Positions 1 through 6,080 are shown, counted from the first letter of the stretch. The stretch is 7,395 nt of DNA from Dehalococcoidia bacterium UBA2160 (GCA_002328865.1 DCWO01000177.1:1-7395); one strand, 5' to 3'. Notes: a model not told the origin generated them from the letters alone. Made by a program: numbers and translations.

Positions 1-223
1 GCCCTCAAGGGCCAGAGCACCCAACGCGGTCGACTTGGTCTTCAGCCCGACCCTGGCCGCGCTCGCAAGGCTCGGCCCTCAACGACCAGACGGCTAGATG
101 TGGCGGGTTCGGCCATCAAGCCGACCCTGCGACGACGGCTGACCATCACCTGACCAGCGTCGAGTCTAACACCCGCGCGCCGTCAACACCATCGGACGTC
201 GGTGCCGCCGAATCAGAAGTCGG
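1..223. other. Flank with no confident gene
   Basis: No gene can be supported here. Two plus-strand frames are open from the window edge, one stopping at 95-97 (TAG) and one at 151-153 (TGA). Either could be the tail of a gene starting outside the window. The 31-residue tail of the first (containing NAVDLVFSPTLAALARLG) looks more protein-like than the arginine-rich second, but neither is recognisable. A 35-codon minus-strand frame starting with ATG near 149 has only a weak ribosome site. If a plus-strand gene does end here, it is convergent with the RND gene. Confidence 0.4.
105..127. other. GC-rich hairpin downstream of the RND gene
   Basis: GGGTTCGGC (105-113) and GCCGACCC (120-127) form an 8-bp stem with one bulged T and a 6-nt loop. 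It lies about 100 nt past the RND stop codon on the minus strand. No T-tract follows on either strand, so it is not a classical intrinsic terminator. It may stabilise a 3' end or be chance in GC-rich DNA. Confidence 0.3.
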
Positions 224-3200
224 CTAGGAGGAGGGAGTCGCGTCTGGCTTGTTCCGCCGGAAAATGCCCGGAATGCTAACGTGCATGAGCGTGTAAACGA
301 CTGGGATGACGATGAGCGTCAACGCAGTTGAACTTACCAGCCCGCCGATCACAACCGTAGCCATCTCGGCGCCGATGATGCCGCCGCTCTCGCTGGCGAA
401 CGCGGCCAACGGGATCAGCGCGAACGACGTGGTGAATCCAGTCATCAAGATCGGGCGCAAACGCACTCTGCCAGCCAGGACCAGCGCCTCGTGGACGCCG
501 CGACCTGCTTCGCGCATCTGCTCAACGAACGCGATGAGCACGATAGCATTGGTAACGACGATCCCGATCAGCAGCAGGAAGCCCATCATCGCGGGCAGTC
601 CCAAGGCACGCCCGGTAACCGCGAGCGACGCGAGGGCGCCGATGATGGCCAGCGGCAGGCTCATCACGATCACGAACGGGTTCCGCAGCGCCCCCAGGCT
701 GGCGGCCATCACCAGGTAAACGAGCACGACGCCTATGGCCATCGCCATGAAAATGTCCTGGAACCCTTCGGTAATCTCCTGAAAGATCCCGCCCACCACC
801 ACTTCGACGCCTGGCGGCAGGTCGATGGCGTCCACTCGACGCTGCACCTCGGCGCCGATCGCCTGGGTGTCGTCGGACGTGAGGCCGCCGGTGATGCTGG
901 CCGAGCGTTGGCCGTCGGACCTGCTGATCGTCACCGGTCCCTGCTTGACGCTCACGCTGGCAATGTCCTCGAGCGCCGCGGCGCCCATGGGCCCCAGGAC
1001 GGTGAGCTTCGCGATCTTGGCAACCGTGTCCACGGAGTCGGGCCGGCCCAGGAGTCTGACTTCCAGCGATGCCCCGTCGAGCTCGAGCTGGGTGACCACC
1101 TGCCCGATCATATGTTGGCCCACCTGGAAGGCCACCGAACGCGCCGAAAGCCCCAACGCGCCCGCGGCCGTCGGGTCAACATCGATAACCACCTCATCTT
1201 TGCTCTCTGCGATGTTGCTGGTAACGTCGATGATCCCCTCGATGCGCGAGAACTCCGCGACCAGCTCACCAGTCGCCTGTGCGATCGCTGTCTGATCGCT
1301 CCCGGTCACCCGAACTTCAAGGCCGGTCGAGGGCGGCCCTGCGCCGATTTCGGACAACGACACCTTGCGTGGACCGTCGGATTCCAGGGTCTCTCTGAGT
1401 TGATCGGTGAAGTCGGTTGGCGCGTCCTTGCTTAGCCTCACGAATATGTTTGCCCGGCTCGCTCCTCCAGCTCCGGCAGCGGCGCCTGGCAGAAATCCGC
1501 TCTCAGGGTTGCCGACGGTTGTCATGTACGCCTCGACGTCGCCGCTGTCGGTCATTTCCTGGAGGACTTCCTCGATCTGGTCCACCTCTTCAAACGTCCT
1601 GTCCATCGACGTGCCGGAGGGCATTGTCATGTCGATCGTGAGCATTCGCTCACCTCCGGCAGGAAACAGCGATATCGGAATGACCGCCAGCAACCCCACG
1701 CTGGCCACCGTTACAACCAAAGCCGTGATCAAAGTGACGGCCTTCTGGCGCAATGCGAAGACGAGGATTGGTGTGTACAGGCGGTGCATCCAGGTTTCTT
1801 GGAGAATCTCTCCGTTGTCTTCCTCGTCCGATTCGGGCATGTCCCCCGGGCGAACCAACAGAGCCCCAACAACCGGCACCGCTGTGAGGGCCACCAGCAA
1901 CGACGCCGCGAGCGCGAAGCTGATTGTCATCGCGAACGGCAGGAAGAATGCGCCGACCAAGCCCTGAATGAATCCCAACGGGACGAACACCACGATAGTG
2001 GTCAGCGTGGAGGCGATGATCGCCGGGGCGACCTCTCGGGTCGCCGTGAGCGCTACTTCGAAGCGGTCTTCGCCCCGCTGAATATGCCGGTACACGTTTT
2101 CCAGAACGACGATGCTGTCGTCGACCACCCTGCCGACCGAAATTGCCAGTCCACCCAGCGTCATGAAGTTGAGGCTCATCCCCTGGGATCCCATGATGAG
2201 GATGCCGGTAAAGATGCTCAAAGGAATCGAGAGTCCGATCACGAGGGTCGGCCTGAGGGTCAGTCTCAAGCCCTTCCAGATCGTCGGCCGCAATGTCATC
2301 AAAAAGACGAACACCACTGCTAATGCAAACAAGAAGCCGAACAGCGCCTCTCGTTGGAGCGTGTCGATCTGCTGTTTGATCTGGGGTCCGTCATTGAATA
2401 TCGTGGCGACCTCGACGTCGGCGGGCAGGGCGTCCAACGACTCGATGGCATCCAACACCGCCTGGGCCACGTCAACGGTGTTGGCTTCCGCTTCTTTCAG
2501 GATGCCGATGCCCAGGCTCGGGCTGCCGTTCGTGCGAGACACGCTGGAGGCGGGGCCGGCGCCAATTGATATCTCAGCAACTTCCGCCAGTCTAACCGGT
2601 TGGGCCGCTGGAGCGCCCGCCGCCCCGGGAACGGGCGGTCCAGTCTGAGCCGGGTTGGGAGCGAAGCCTACAACCAGGTTGCTGAGCTCGTCGAGCGAGC
2701 GGTACGAGTGCATCGTTCGGACCGGGAGGGTTTGCCCGTTCTCCGTAACAGCTCCTGCTGGCGCGGCGACGTTGTTCTCACCCAGCACCGAGCCGACTTG
2801 GAACATCGACAGTCCGAATGCCGCCATGAGGGCAGGATCGACTTCGACGAGGATCTGCCGGTCGACGCCTCCCGTGACCTCGATGTCGAAGACGCCTTCG
2901 ATGCCCATGATCGAGGGCAGCACGACGCTCTCGACGATCTGCTGGAGCTCGGCGATGTCGCGGTCGGCCAGCACGCTGAACTGCATTATCGGGAACGCAT
3001 CGGGGTCGATCCGCGCCACCCTCGGTTGGTTCACGCCCGCCGGCAACGTGAGGTTGGCCACCCTGCCCGATATGGTCCGCTCGGCGTCCGCCATGTCGGT
3101 TCCGAAAGTGAAGTTGGCCAGAACCATCGAAAGGCTTTCGGACGAGATCGACTGGATGTTCTTGATTCCAGCCGCGCCCGATATCGCGCTTTCTATCGGC

Positions 3201-3397
3201 TCCGTGACGTCAGAGGCTACAGCGTCCGGGTTCGCCGAGGGGTAGAAGGTCATGACCGTCACGAGCGGGAACTCTATCTCGGGGAACAGCTCGACCTGCA
3301 GCGACATGTATGTCGCCAGGCCGCCGCCAAGAATCAGCAGGATGATCAAGACGGTGACCGATCGTCTGCGAAGCGCGAGTCCGGTCAGAAAGCTCAA
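224..3397 (-). CDS. RND-family efflux transporter (AcrB/SwrC-like)
   Basis: Inner-membrane proton-driven efflux pump of the AcrB/MexB/SwrC superfamily. At 1057 aa it has the usual length. TM1 is at about residues 13-32. A first porter region follows, then TM2-6 (about 350-512), TM7 (about 550-575), a second porter region, and TM8-12 (about 880-1038), which is the normal duplicated layout. The TM4 proton-relay aspartates are present (D426, D427 in GRVVDDSIVVLENVYRH), as are R979 and T986 in RLRPILMT. The position matching AcrB Lys940 is T949 (GIVVTNAIVLI), as I recall for Bacillus SwrC/YerP-type pumps. Two low-complexity Pro/Ala/Gly stretches (246-268 and 637-647) look like loop insertions. 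The start is TTG: AGGAGGA (3404-3410) sits 6 nt upstream and the N-terminus fits the family. No membrane-fusion or outer-membrane partner gene is in the window. Substrate is unknown. The family call is firm. Confidence 0.95.
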   Translation of the reverse strand: MSFLTGLALRRRSVTVLIILLILGGGLATYMSLQVELFPEIEFPLVTVMTFYPSANPDAVASDVTEPIESAISGAAGIKNIQSISSESLSMVLANFTFGTDMADAERTISGRVANLTLPAGVNQPRVARIDPDAFPIMQFSVLADRDIAELQQIVESVVLPSIMGIEGVFDIEVTGGVDRQILVEVDPALMAAFGLSMFQVGSVLGENNVAAPAGAVTENGQTLPVRTMHSYRSLDELSNLVVGFAPNPAQTGPPVPGAAGAPAAQPVRLAEVAEISIGAGPASSVSRTNGSPSLGIGILKEAEANTVDVAQAVLDAIESLDALPADVEVATIFNDGPQIKQQIDTLQREALFGFLFALAVVFVFLMTLRPTIWKGLRLTLRPTLVIGLSIPLSIFTGILIMGSQGMSLNFMTLGGLAISVGRVVDDSIVVLENVYRHIQRGEDRFEVALTATREVAPAIIASTLTTIVVFVPLGFIQGLVGAFFLPFAMTISFALAASLLVALTAVPVVGALLVRPGDMPESDEEDNGEILQETWMHRLYTPILVFALRQKAVTLITALVVTVASVGLLAVIPISLFPAGGERMLTIDMTMPSGTSMDRTFEEVDQIEEVLQEMTDSGDVEAYMTTVGNPESGFLPGAAAGAGGASRANIFVRLSKDAPTDFTDQLRETLESDGPRKVSLSEIGAGPPSTGLEVRVTGSDQTAIAQATGELVAEFSRIEGIIDVTSNIAESKDEVVIDVDPTAAGALGLSARSVAFQVGQHMIGQVVTQLELDGASLEVRLLGRPDSVDTVAKIAKLTVLGPMGAAALEDIASVSVKQGPVTISRSDGQRSASITGGLTSDDTQAIGAEVQRRVDAIDLPPGVEVVVGGIFQEITEGFQDIFMAMAIGVVLVYLVMAASLGALRNPFVIVMSLPLAIIGALASLAVTGRALGLPAMMGFLLLIGIVVTNAIVLIAFVEQMREAGRGVHEALVLAGRVRLRPILMTGFTTSFALIPLAAFASESGGIIGAEMATVVIGGLVSSTALTLIVIPVVYTLMHVSIPGIFRRNKPDATPSS

Positions 3398-3410
3398 AGT
3401 GAATCCTCCT
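3395..3410 (-). promoter_or_regulatory. Shine-Dalgarno site and TTG start of the RND gene
   Basis: On the minus strand AGGAGGA (3410 to 3404) is followed by a 6-nt spacer and then TTG (3397-3395). This near-perfect anti-16S match fixes the non-ATG start. Confidence 0.85.
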
Positions 3411-3443
3411 AAGTCGTCAACCAGTCTCTATCCGCGCTGTCGT

Positions 3444-3490
3444 GGTTCTGAGGTGCGGCATTGCACTATTGGCGATCCGCCTCTCAGACC
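3444..3490 (-). promoter_or_regulatory. Long hairpin in the RND leader
   Basis: Arms 3447-3458 (TCTGAGGTGCGG) and 3477-3488 (CCGCCTCTCAGA) match at 10 of 12 positions, with a two-base internal mismatch and an 18-nt loop. With one bulged T the stem extends outward to GGT/ACC, covering 3444-3490. It lies 47-93 nt upstream of the TTG start, inside the leader expected from the promoter at 3559-3587. No T-run follows, so it is not a standard terminator. It may be a cis-acting leader structure for the pump, or the 3'-end structure of the adenylyltransferase mRNA. Confidence 0.4.
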
Positions 3491-3558
3491 GTAACGTCGC
3501 GCCCGACTTGGGCGTCGCACTTGATCCGGCCAACCGCGGCGCATTGCTCCAACAGGAA

Positions 3559-3587
3559 ATGGTACGAATGGGCGCGAACGGTGTCAA
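3559..3587 (-). promoter_or_regulatory. Candidate sigma-70-type promoter for the RND gene
   Basis: On the minus strand a perfect -35 box TTGACA (3587-3582) is separated by 17 bp from a -10 box TACCAT (3564-3559, 4/6 matches to TATAAT). Transcription would begin near 3552, giving a leader of about 155 nt. The -35 box starts 4 bp past the stop of the adenylyltransferase gene, as expected for independent transcription of the pump. Not experimentally supported. Confidence 0.55.
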
Positions 3588-3590
3588 ACG

Positions 3591-4577
3591 TCATCGTCGG
3601 TCACCAACGAACGAGTTCTCTCGGCGTAACGCCGAGAGAGCCGGTACGGCGACGCCGTTCAGTATGCCCATCGGTCCGATTTGTCCGATCGTCGCCAGTT
3701 GCTCTCGGCCACGAGCCAGCAGAGAGCCGGCGAACCCCAGCGCGTTGACCTGTATCCCCGCGAACGCTTCGCGGCGTCGCGGCACGACGAACATCCAGCG
3801 CCTCGTCACCAGCAGTTTGTACGGTCCGAGTTCAGCGTCGGATTCGACTTCGTCAGCGACATGTAATCCGACAGCTTCGAGCATCGAAAGGTAGCAGCCG
3901 TATAGGGCTCGGGCTGTCGTCAGTGGGTCCGCGCTCGGGTCAAGATTCAGCCGCTCAAACGCATGACGGAACGAGAACGCTGGCAGCGTCTTGCCGGCGC
4001 TCCGCCCATCGTCGGAGCCAAACGCCGCTTCGATCGGCGCCGGTGGACCCGTCTCGGCCAACAGCAGCGGGACGATCTGCATGTGTCGATGCCGCTGACT
4101 GGCGCCTGCCGCGGATCCGGCGTTGTAGAACACCAGGCCGTCGATCTTAGCCATGCAGGCGGCGGTCGCGACGAAGTCGGCCAGGGTCAGCGTCGTCCTC
4201 TGATCCACGAACTCGTTGGTCACGATGAGCAGGTGATGTTTGACGACCGTGAATTTGTTCAGCAAACAGACGTGGGTGTCGGTAACGTCGGCAACGAAGA
4301 AATCTTCATCGTACGGCAGGAACGGATCGACTCGTTCCGATTCGGGCTTCGAGTTAGCTGTCTTGCCGGCTTCGGCCTTCGGGTCGCGACCGGGCAGCAT
4401 CCTGACCAGATATCCAATGCCGTCGCGTTCCACCACCACTAGATCCATCGGCGTCAGACTCAGTACACCGGACTCGATGGCCTGACGGGTGCGCAAAACC
4501 GTGGACTCCCAGAGCGAGCCTACTTGCAGCTTCACGTCGAACGGTTCATCGTCTCTGGCGCTCCGTGGATCGTTCAT
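3591..4577 (-). CDS. ATP adenylyltransferase / Ap4A phosphorylase-like protein
   Basis: Member of the GalT-branch HIT superfamily of Apa1/Apa2-type enzymes. These split diadenosine tetraphosphate with phosphate into ATP and ADP, acting in the cytoplasm. At 328 aa the length is right. In order: an N-terminal region with SLWESTVLRTRQAIESG and YLVRML (about 21-61); a polar linker (about 64-84); the core FLPYDEDFFVADVTDTHVCL and NKF near 86-109; HHLLIVTNEF (114-123); the active-site stretch FYNAGSAAGASQRHRHMQ (150-167); and the C-terminal VNALGFAGSLL (277-287). H163-R-H165-M-Q167 is the HxHxQ motif, and by analogy with GalT H165 is the likely nucleophile. The ATG start fits the family, but no good Shine-Dalgarno site precedes it. 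The repeat at 4594-4644 ends only 16 bp upstream. The nitroreductase gene lies 171 bp upstream on the same strand, so co-transcription is possible. True substrate is inferred from family only. Confidence 0.9.
   Translation of the reverse strand: MNDPRSARDDEPFDVKLQVGSLWESTVLRTRQAIESGVLSLTPMDLVVVERDGIGYLVRMLPGRDPKAEAGKTANSKPESERVDPFLPYDEDFFVADVTDTHVCLLNKFTVVKHHLLIVTNEFVDQRTTLTLADFVATAACMAKIDGLVFYNAGSAAGASQRHRHMQIVPLLLAETGPPAPIEAAFGSDDGRSAGKTLPAFSFRHAFERLNLDPSADPLTTARALYGCYLSMLEAVGLHVADEVESDAELGPYKLLVTRRWMFVVPRRREAFAGIQVNALGFAGSLLARGREQLATIGQIGPMGILNGVAVPALSALRRENSFVGDRR
3617..3639. repeat. Perfect 10-bp inverted repeat inside the 3' end of the adenylyltransferase gene
   Basis: TCTCTCGGCG (3617-3626) and CGCCGAGAGA (3630-3639) are exact reverse complements around a 3-nt TAA loop. 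The element lies in the last 17 codons of the gene (encoding part of SALRRENS). It would form a very stable mRNA hairpin about 24 nt before the stop codon. No T-tract follows on the minus strand. Confidence 0.6.
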
Positions 4578-4593
4578 CGTCTGCTTGCTGTTA

Positions 4594-4644
4594 GTGTCCT
4601 GAGTTAGAAGTTCGCATCATGATGTCGCGAGCCTTCGACAAGCT
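4594..4644 (+). repeat. Dispersed repeat, copy A (51 bp)
   Basis: This stretch matches 7334-7384 at 47 of 51 positions in the same orientation, 2740 bp apart. Mismatches are at 4599, 4615, 4616 and 4625. It begins GTGTCCTGAGTTAGAAG and ends in the TTCGACAAGCT motif that opens the inverted repeat at 4634-4691. It occupies the region just upstream of the adenylyltransferase start on the other strand. No coding frame is conserved, which suggests a small non-coding mobile or REP-like element. Confidence 0.8.
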
Positions 4645-4691
4645 CAGGCCGAACGGAGTAAGGGTTTCTCGTTCGTGGTGAGCCTGTCGAA
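4634..4691. repeat. REP-like imperfect inverted repeat
   Basis: Left arm 4634-4655 starts TTCGACAAGCTCA and right arm 4670-4691 ends TGAGCCTGTCGAA. They pair at 18 of 22 positions around a 14-nt loop. From memory, TTCGACAAGCTCA / TGAGCTTGTCGAA is the core of a palindromic repeat widespread in several bacterial lineages, including Chloroflexota. It sits between the nitroreductase stop and the adenylyltransferase start and could fold in their mRNA. Confidence 0.65.
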
Positions 4692-4722
4692 CCACCCCGG
4701 CGTTCCCGCTTGATTCCCGACT

Positions 4723-4739
4723 TCGCATCGAATATGCGA
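4723..4739. other. Small hairpin just past the nitroreductase stop
   Basis: TCGCAT (4723-4728) and ATGCGA (4734-4739) form a 6-bp stem with a 5-nt loop, 10 bp downstream of the nitroreductase stop on the minus strand. There is no T-tract, so it is at best a weak 3'-end structure. Confidence 0.25.
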
Positions 4740-4748
4740 CTCAGTACA

Positions 4749-5270
4749 CTAGCTGCTGGCGTAGTCGACGCCGAATCGTCCCCGGTGGGCGATCTCCGAC
4801 AGCGGCTTGCGCGCCACGCCTGCGCCTTTGGGTCCGTTGAGTCGATAGCCGAACGGCAGCACTGTGATCAGCGTCATCTCTTGCGGAACACCCAGCAACT
4901 CTTTCACCTGCACCTGTTGGTTGGGGTCTCTAAAGCCGATGAAGCACGTGCCCATTCCTTCGGACCACGCCATGATCTCCATCTGCTGGAGCGCCCTGCC
5001 CCCATCGAGGTCCGGTCGGGTCGCATCAGACATGACGACGGCGATGGCCAGAGGCGCCTCACCAAGGAACGGGCCTTGAGTCGCAATGACGCCCAACTGC
5101 TCGATAGTCGCGCGCTCTTGGACGACGACGAAGTGCCACGGTTGCGAGTTGCTGGAGCTGGGCGCCCAACGGGCAGCCTGCAGCAGCCGATCCACGATCT
5201 CTTCGGGAACGGGGTCGGGCTTGAATTCCCTCACCGTACGACGATCTCTGATGCACTCGAAAACGTCCAA
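4749..5270 (-). CDS. Nitroreductase-family FMN-dependent oxidoreductase
   Basis: Small cytoplasmic flavoprotein of the nitroreductase superfamily, which binds FMN as a dimer and transfers electrons from NAD(P)H to varied acceptors. The family signature is complete: RDRRTVREF (8-16) for the FMN phosphate end, APSSSNSQPWHFVVV (36-50) with N41, Q43, P44 and W45, a central helix region GGRALQQMEIMAWSEGMGTCFIGF (90-113), and LPFGYR (138-143) in the usual glycine-rich position before a basic tail. At 173 aa it is a compact, full-length member. The start is TTG with GGAGGC 6 nt upstream. No ATG is available, because an in-frame TAG lies only 8 codons upstream. It is divergent from the PPOX-like flavoprotein gene. 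The physiological substrate cannot be told from sequence; 'nitroreductase' is a family name only. Confidence 0.93.
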   Translation of the reverse strand: MDVFECIRDRRTVREFKPDPVPEEIVDRLLQAARWAPSSSNSQPWHFVVVQERATIEQLGVIATQGPFLGEAPLAIAVVMSDATRPDLDGGRALQQMEIMAWSEGMGTCFIGFRDPNQQVQVKELLGVPQEMTLITVLPFGYRLNGPKGAGVARKPLSEIAHRGRFGVDYASS

Positions 5271-5282
5271 CTCTGCGCCTCC
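5268..5282 (-). promoter_or_regulatory. Shine-Dalgarno site and TTG start of the nitroreductase
   Basis: On the minus strand GGAGGC (5282-5277) is followed by 6 nt and TTG (5270-5268). An in-frame TAG at 5294-5292 rules out a longer reading frame, so this start is well fixed. Confidence 0.8.
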
Positions 5283-5321
5283 ATGCCTTGTCTAGTCGTA
5301 AATACCCGCAAGTCATCAGAC

Positions 5322-5350
5322 ACTCTACCGCTCCACAGGCTGATCCACAA
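5322..5350 (-). promoter_or_regulatory. Candidate promoter for the nitroreductase gene
   Basis: On the minus strand TTGTGG (5350-5345) lies 17 bp from TAGAGT (5327-5322, 4/6 to TATAAT), giving a leader of about 45 nt. The -35 match is poor. The -35 box is wholly within the palindrome 5345-5364, which would suit repressor control. Confidence 0.3.
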
Positions 5351-5364
5351 GACACGTCTCGTGG
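5345..5364. promoter_or_regulatory. 20-bp imperfect palindrome, candidate operator
   Basis: CCACAAGAC (5345-5353) and GTCTCGTGG (5356-5364) are reverse complements at 8 of 9 positions around a 2-bp centre. Size and symmetry suit a dimeric TetR- or MarR-type repressor site. It sits in the gap between the two divergent flavoenzyme genes, covering the proposed nitroreductase -35 and about 44 bp upstream of the proposed PPOX -35. No regulator gene is in the window. Confidence 0.45.
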
Positions 5365-5407
5365 CGCCTCAGAAGGTTCACGATGCCTCGTCCAGCAGTC
5401 ACCGGCA

Positions 5408-5437
5408 TTGACCCGACTCCATTCCTCACGATAGTAT
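5408..5437 (+). promoter_or_regulatory. Candidate promoter for the PPOX-like gene
   Basis: TTGACC (5408-5413) and TAGTAT (5432-5437, 4/6 to TATAAT) are spaced 18 bp apart. Transcription would begin near 5444, about 30 nt before the preferred GTG start. This location argues against translation from the upstream ATG at 5383. Confidence 0.45.
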
Positions 5438-5462
5438 TGCCGCCTATCTTGAACGGCGGATT

Positions 5463-5478
5463 GGGGAGGATGCTCGTG
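5463..5478 (+). promoter_or_regulatory. Shine-Dalgarno site deciding the PPOX-like start
   Basis: GGGGAGG (5463-5469) abuts an in-frame ATG at 5470 with no spacer, but lies 6 nt before GTG 5476 and 9 nt before GTG 5479. Proper spacing favours one of the GTG codons. Confidence 0.55.
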
Positions 5479-5931
5479 GTGGACTGGGCGGAATTCACGC
5501 GACAGGCGCCGGATCTGGCGGCTTCCGGCTTGCGCCTGCTCGGCGCCAAGGGTGATTTGATAGGGTTCATCGCAACCGTCGCCAGGGACGGGCGTCCCAG
5601 GATGGTGCCGGTGTGTCCGATCCTCACCCAGGGCGCGATCTACCTGAGTGTCGGCCAAGACACACCAAAACGCTCTGATCTCGCCAACGACGGCAGATAC
5701 GTGCTGCACGCGTTCCTCGGACGAAGCGACGAAGAGTTTCAGGTATCGGGCCGGGCCACATCTGTGACCGATGCCGGTGAGAAAGGAATGGTGCACTCGG
5801 CCATCGCGTTCACATTTGATAGGACCGATCCGGTGTTCGTCTTAGACATACAACGGGGATACTGGTCTTACTGGGAAAATGCCGGGCTGCCAGGCACTTA
5901 CCCCGTCAAGAAGCGCTGGTCCGCCGAATAG
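5476..5931 (+). CDS. Pyridoxamine 5'-phosphate oxidase-like split-barrel flavoprotein
   Basis: Small FMN- (or F420-) binding split-barrel protein of the PPOX-like superfamily, probably a dimeric cytoplasmic oxidoreductase. Seen from the GTG start (151 aa): FIATVARDGRPRMVPVCPI (about 31-49), an IYLSV strand, the cofactor-phosphate segment TPKRSDLAND (about 63-72), then EEFQVSGRAT (about 86-95) and the C-terminal FVLDIQRGYWSYW. These match the family order IATV..DG.PR..PV / K..DL / F.V.GRA. Start choice is uncertain. The same frame runs back to ATG 5383 (182 aa, with AGAAGG 6 nt upstream) and ATG 5470. The extra 31 residues show no family similarity I recognise, and the proposed promoter lies inside them. 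The gene is divergent from a second flavoprotein, suggesting related redox roles. True pyridoxamine-phosphate oxidase activity is not implied. Confidence 0.85.
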   Translation: MVDWAEFTRQAPDLAASGLRLLGAKGDLIGFIATVARDGRPRMVPVCPILTQGAIYLSVGQDTPKRSDLANDGRYVLHAFLGRSDEEFQVSGRATSVTDAGEKGMVHSAIAFTFDRTDPVFVLDIQRGYWSYWENAGLPGTYPVKKRWSAE

Positions 5932-6005
5932 TCATATCCAATGCAATGTATGCCCGAGACAGCCGCTCTGCATTCCCACGACCTACCTCCGCGATCCGAC
6001 ACACA

Positions 6006-6025
6006 GTGACCCGTCAACGGGTGAC
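6006..6025. promoter_or_regulatory. Short inverted repeat between the PPOX-like and lipoprotein genes
   Basis: GTGACCCG (6006-6013) and CGGGTGAC (6018-6025) pair except for one G/G mismatch, around a TCAA loop. The element is 75 bp past the PPOX-like stop and 70 bp before the lipoprotein start. It could be a transcript-end hairpin (no real T-tract follows) or a protein-binding site. The rest of the 163-bp gap shows no clear promoter. Confidence 0.35.
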
Positions 6026-6080
6026 TTCATCGGACGCAGGAGCACCGAGGGAGCGCTGACCACCTGCACTTGTCGGAGGC

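Noticed and set aside
1..153. Possible 3' end of a plus-strand gene
   Set aside because: Two frames are open from the edge and neither tail is recognisable. Without upstream sequence it cannot be called.
491..1435. 314-codon open frame on the plus strand
   Set aside because: Lies wholly opposite the RND gene, and the translation is rich in His, Arg, Asp and Gln with no domain. It is a GC-driven antisense shadow.
2600..3412. 270-codon plus-strand frame opposite the 5' part of the RND gene
   Set aside because: Arg/Asp/His-rich composition with no motif, and the opposite strand encodes canonical RND sequence.
3500..3514. CGCCC/GGGCG inverted repeat in the RND leader
   Set aside because: Only 5 bp in GC-rich DNA, easily due to chance, and weaker than the neighbouring 3444-3490 hairpin.
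5059..5796. 245-codon minus-strand frame
   Set aside because: Overlaps the nitroreductase and PPOX-like genes in other frames and crosses their control region. No recognisable features.
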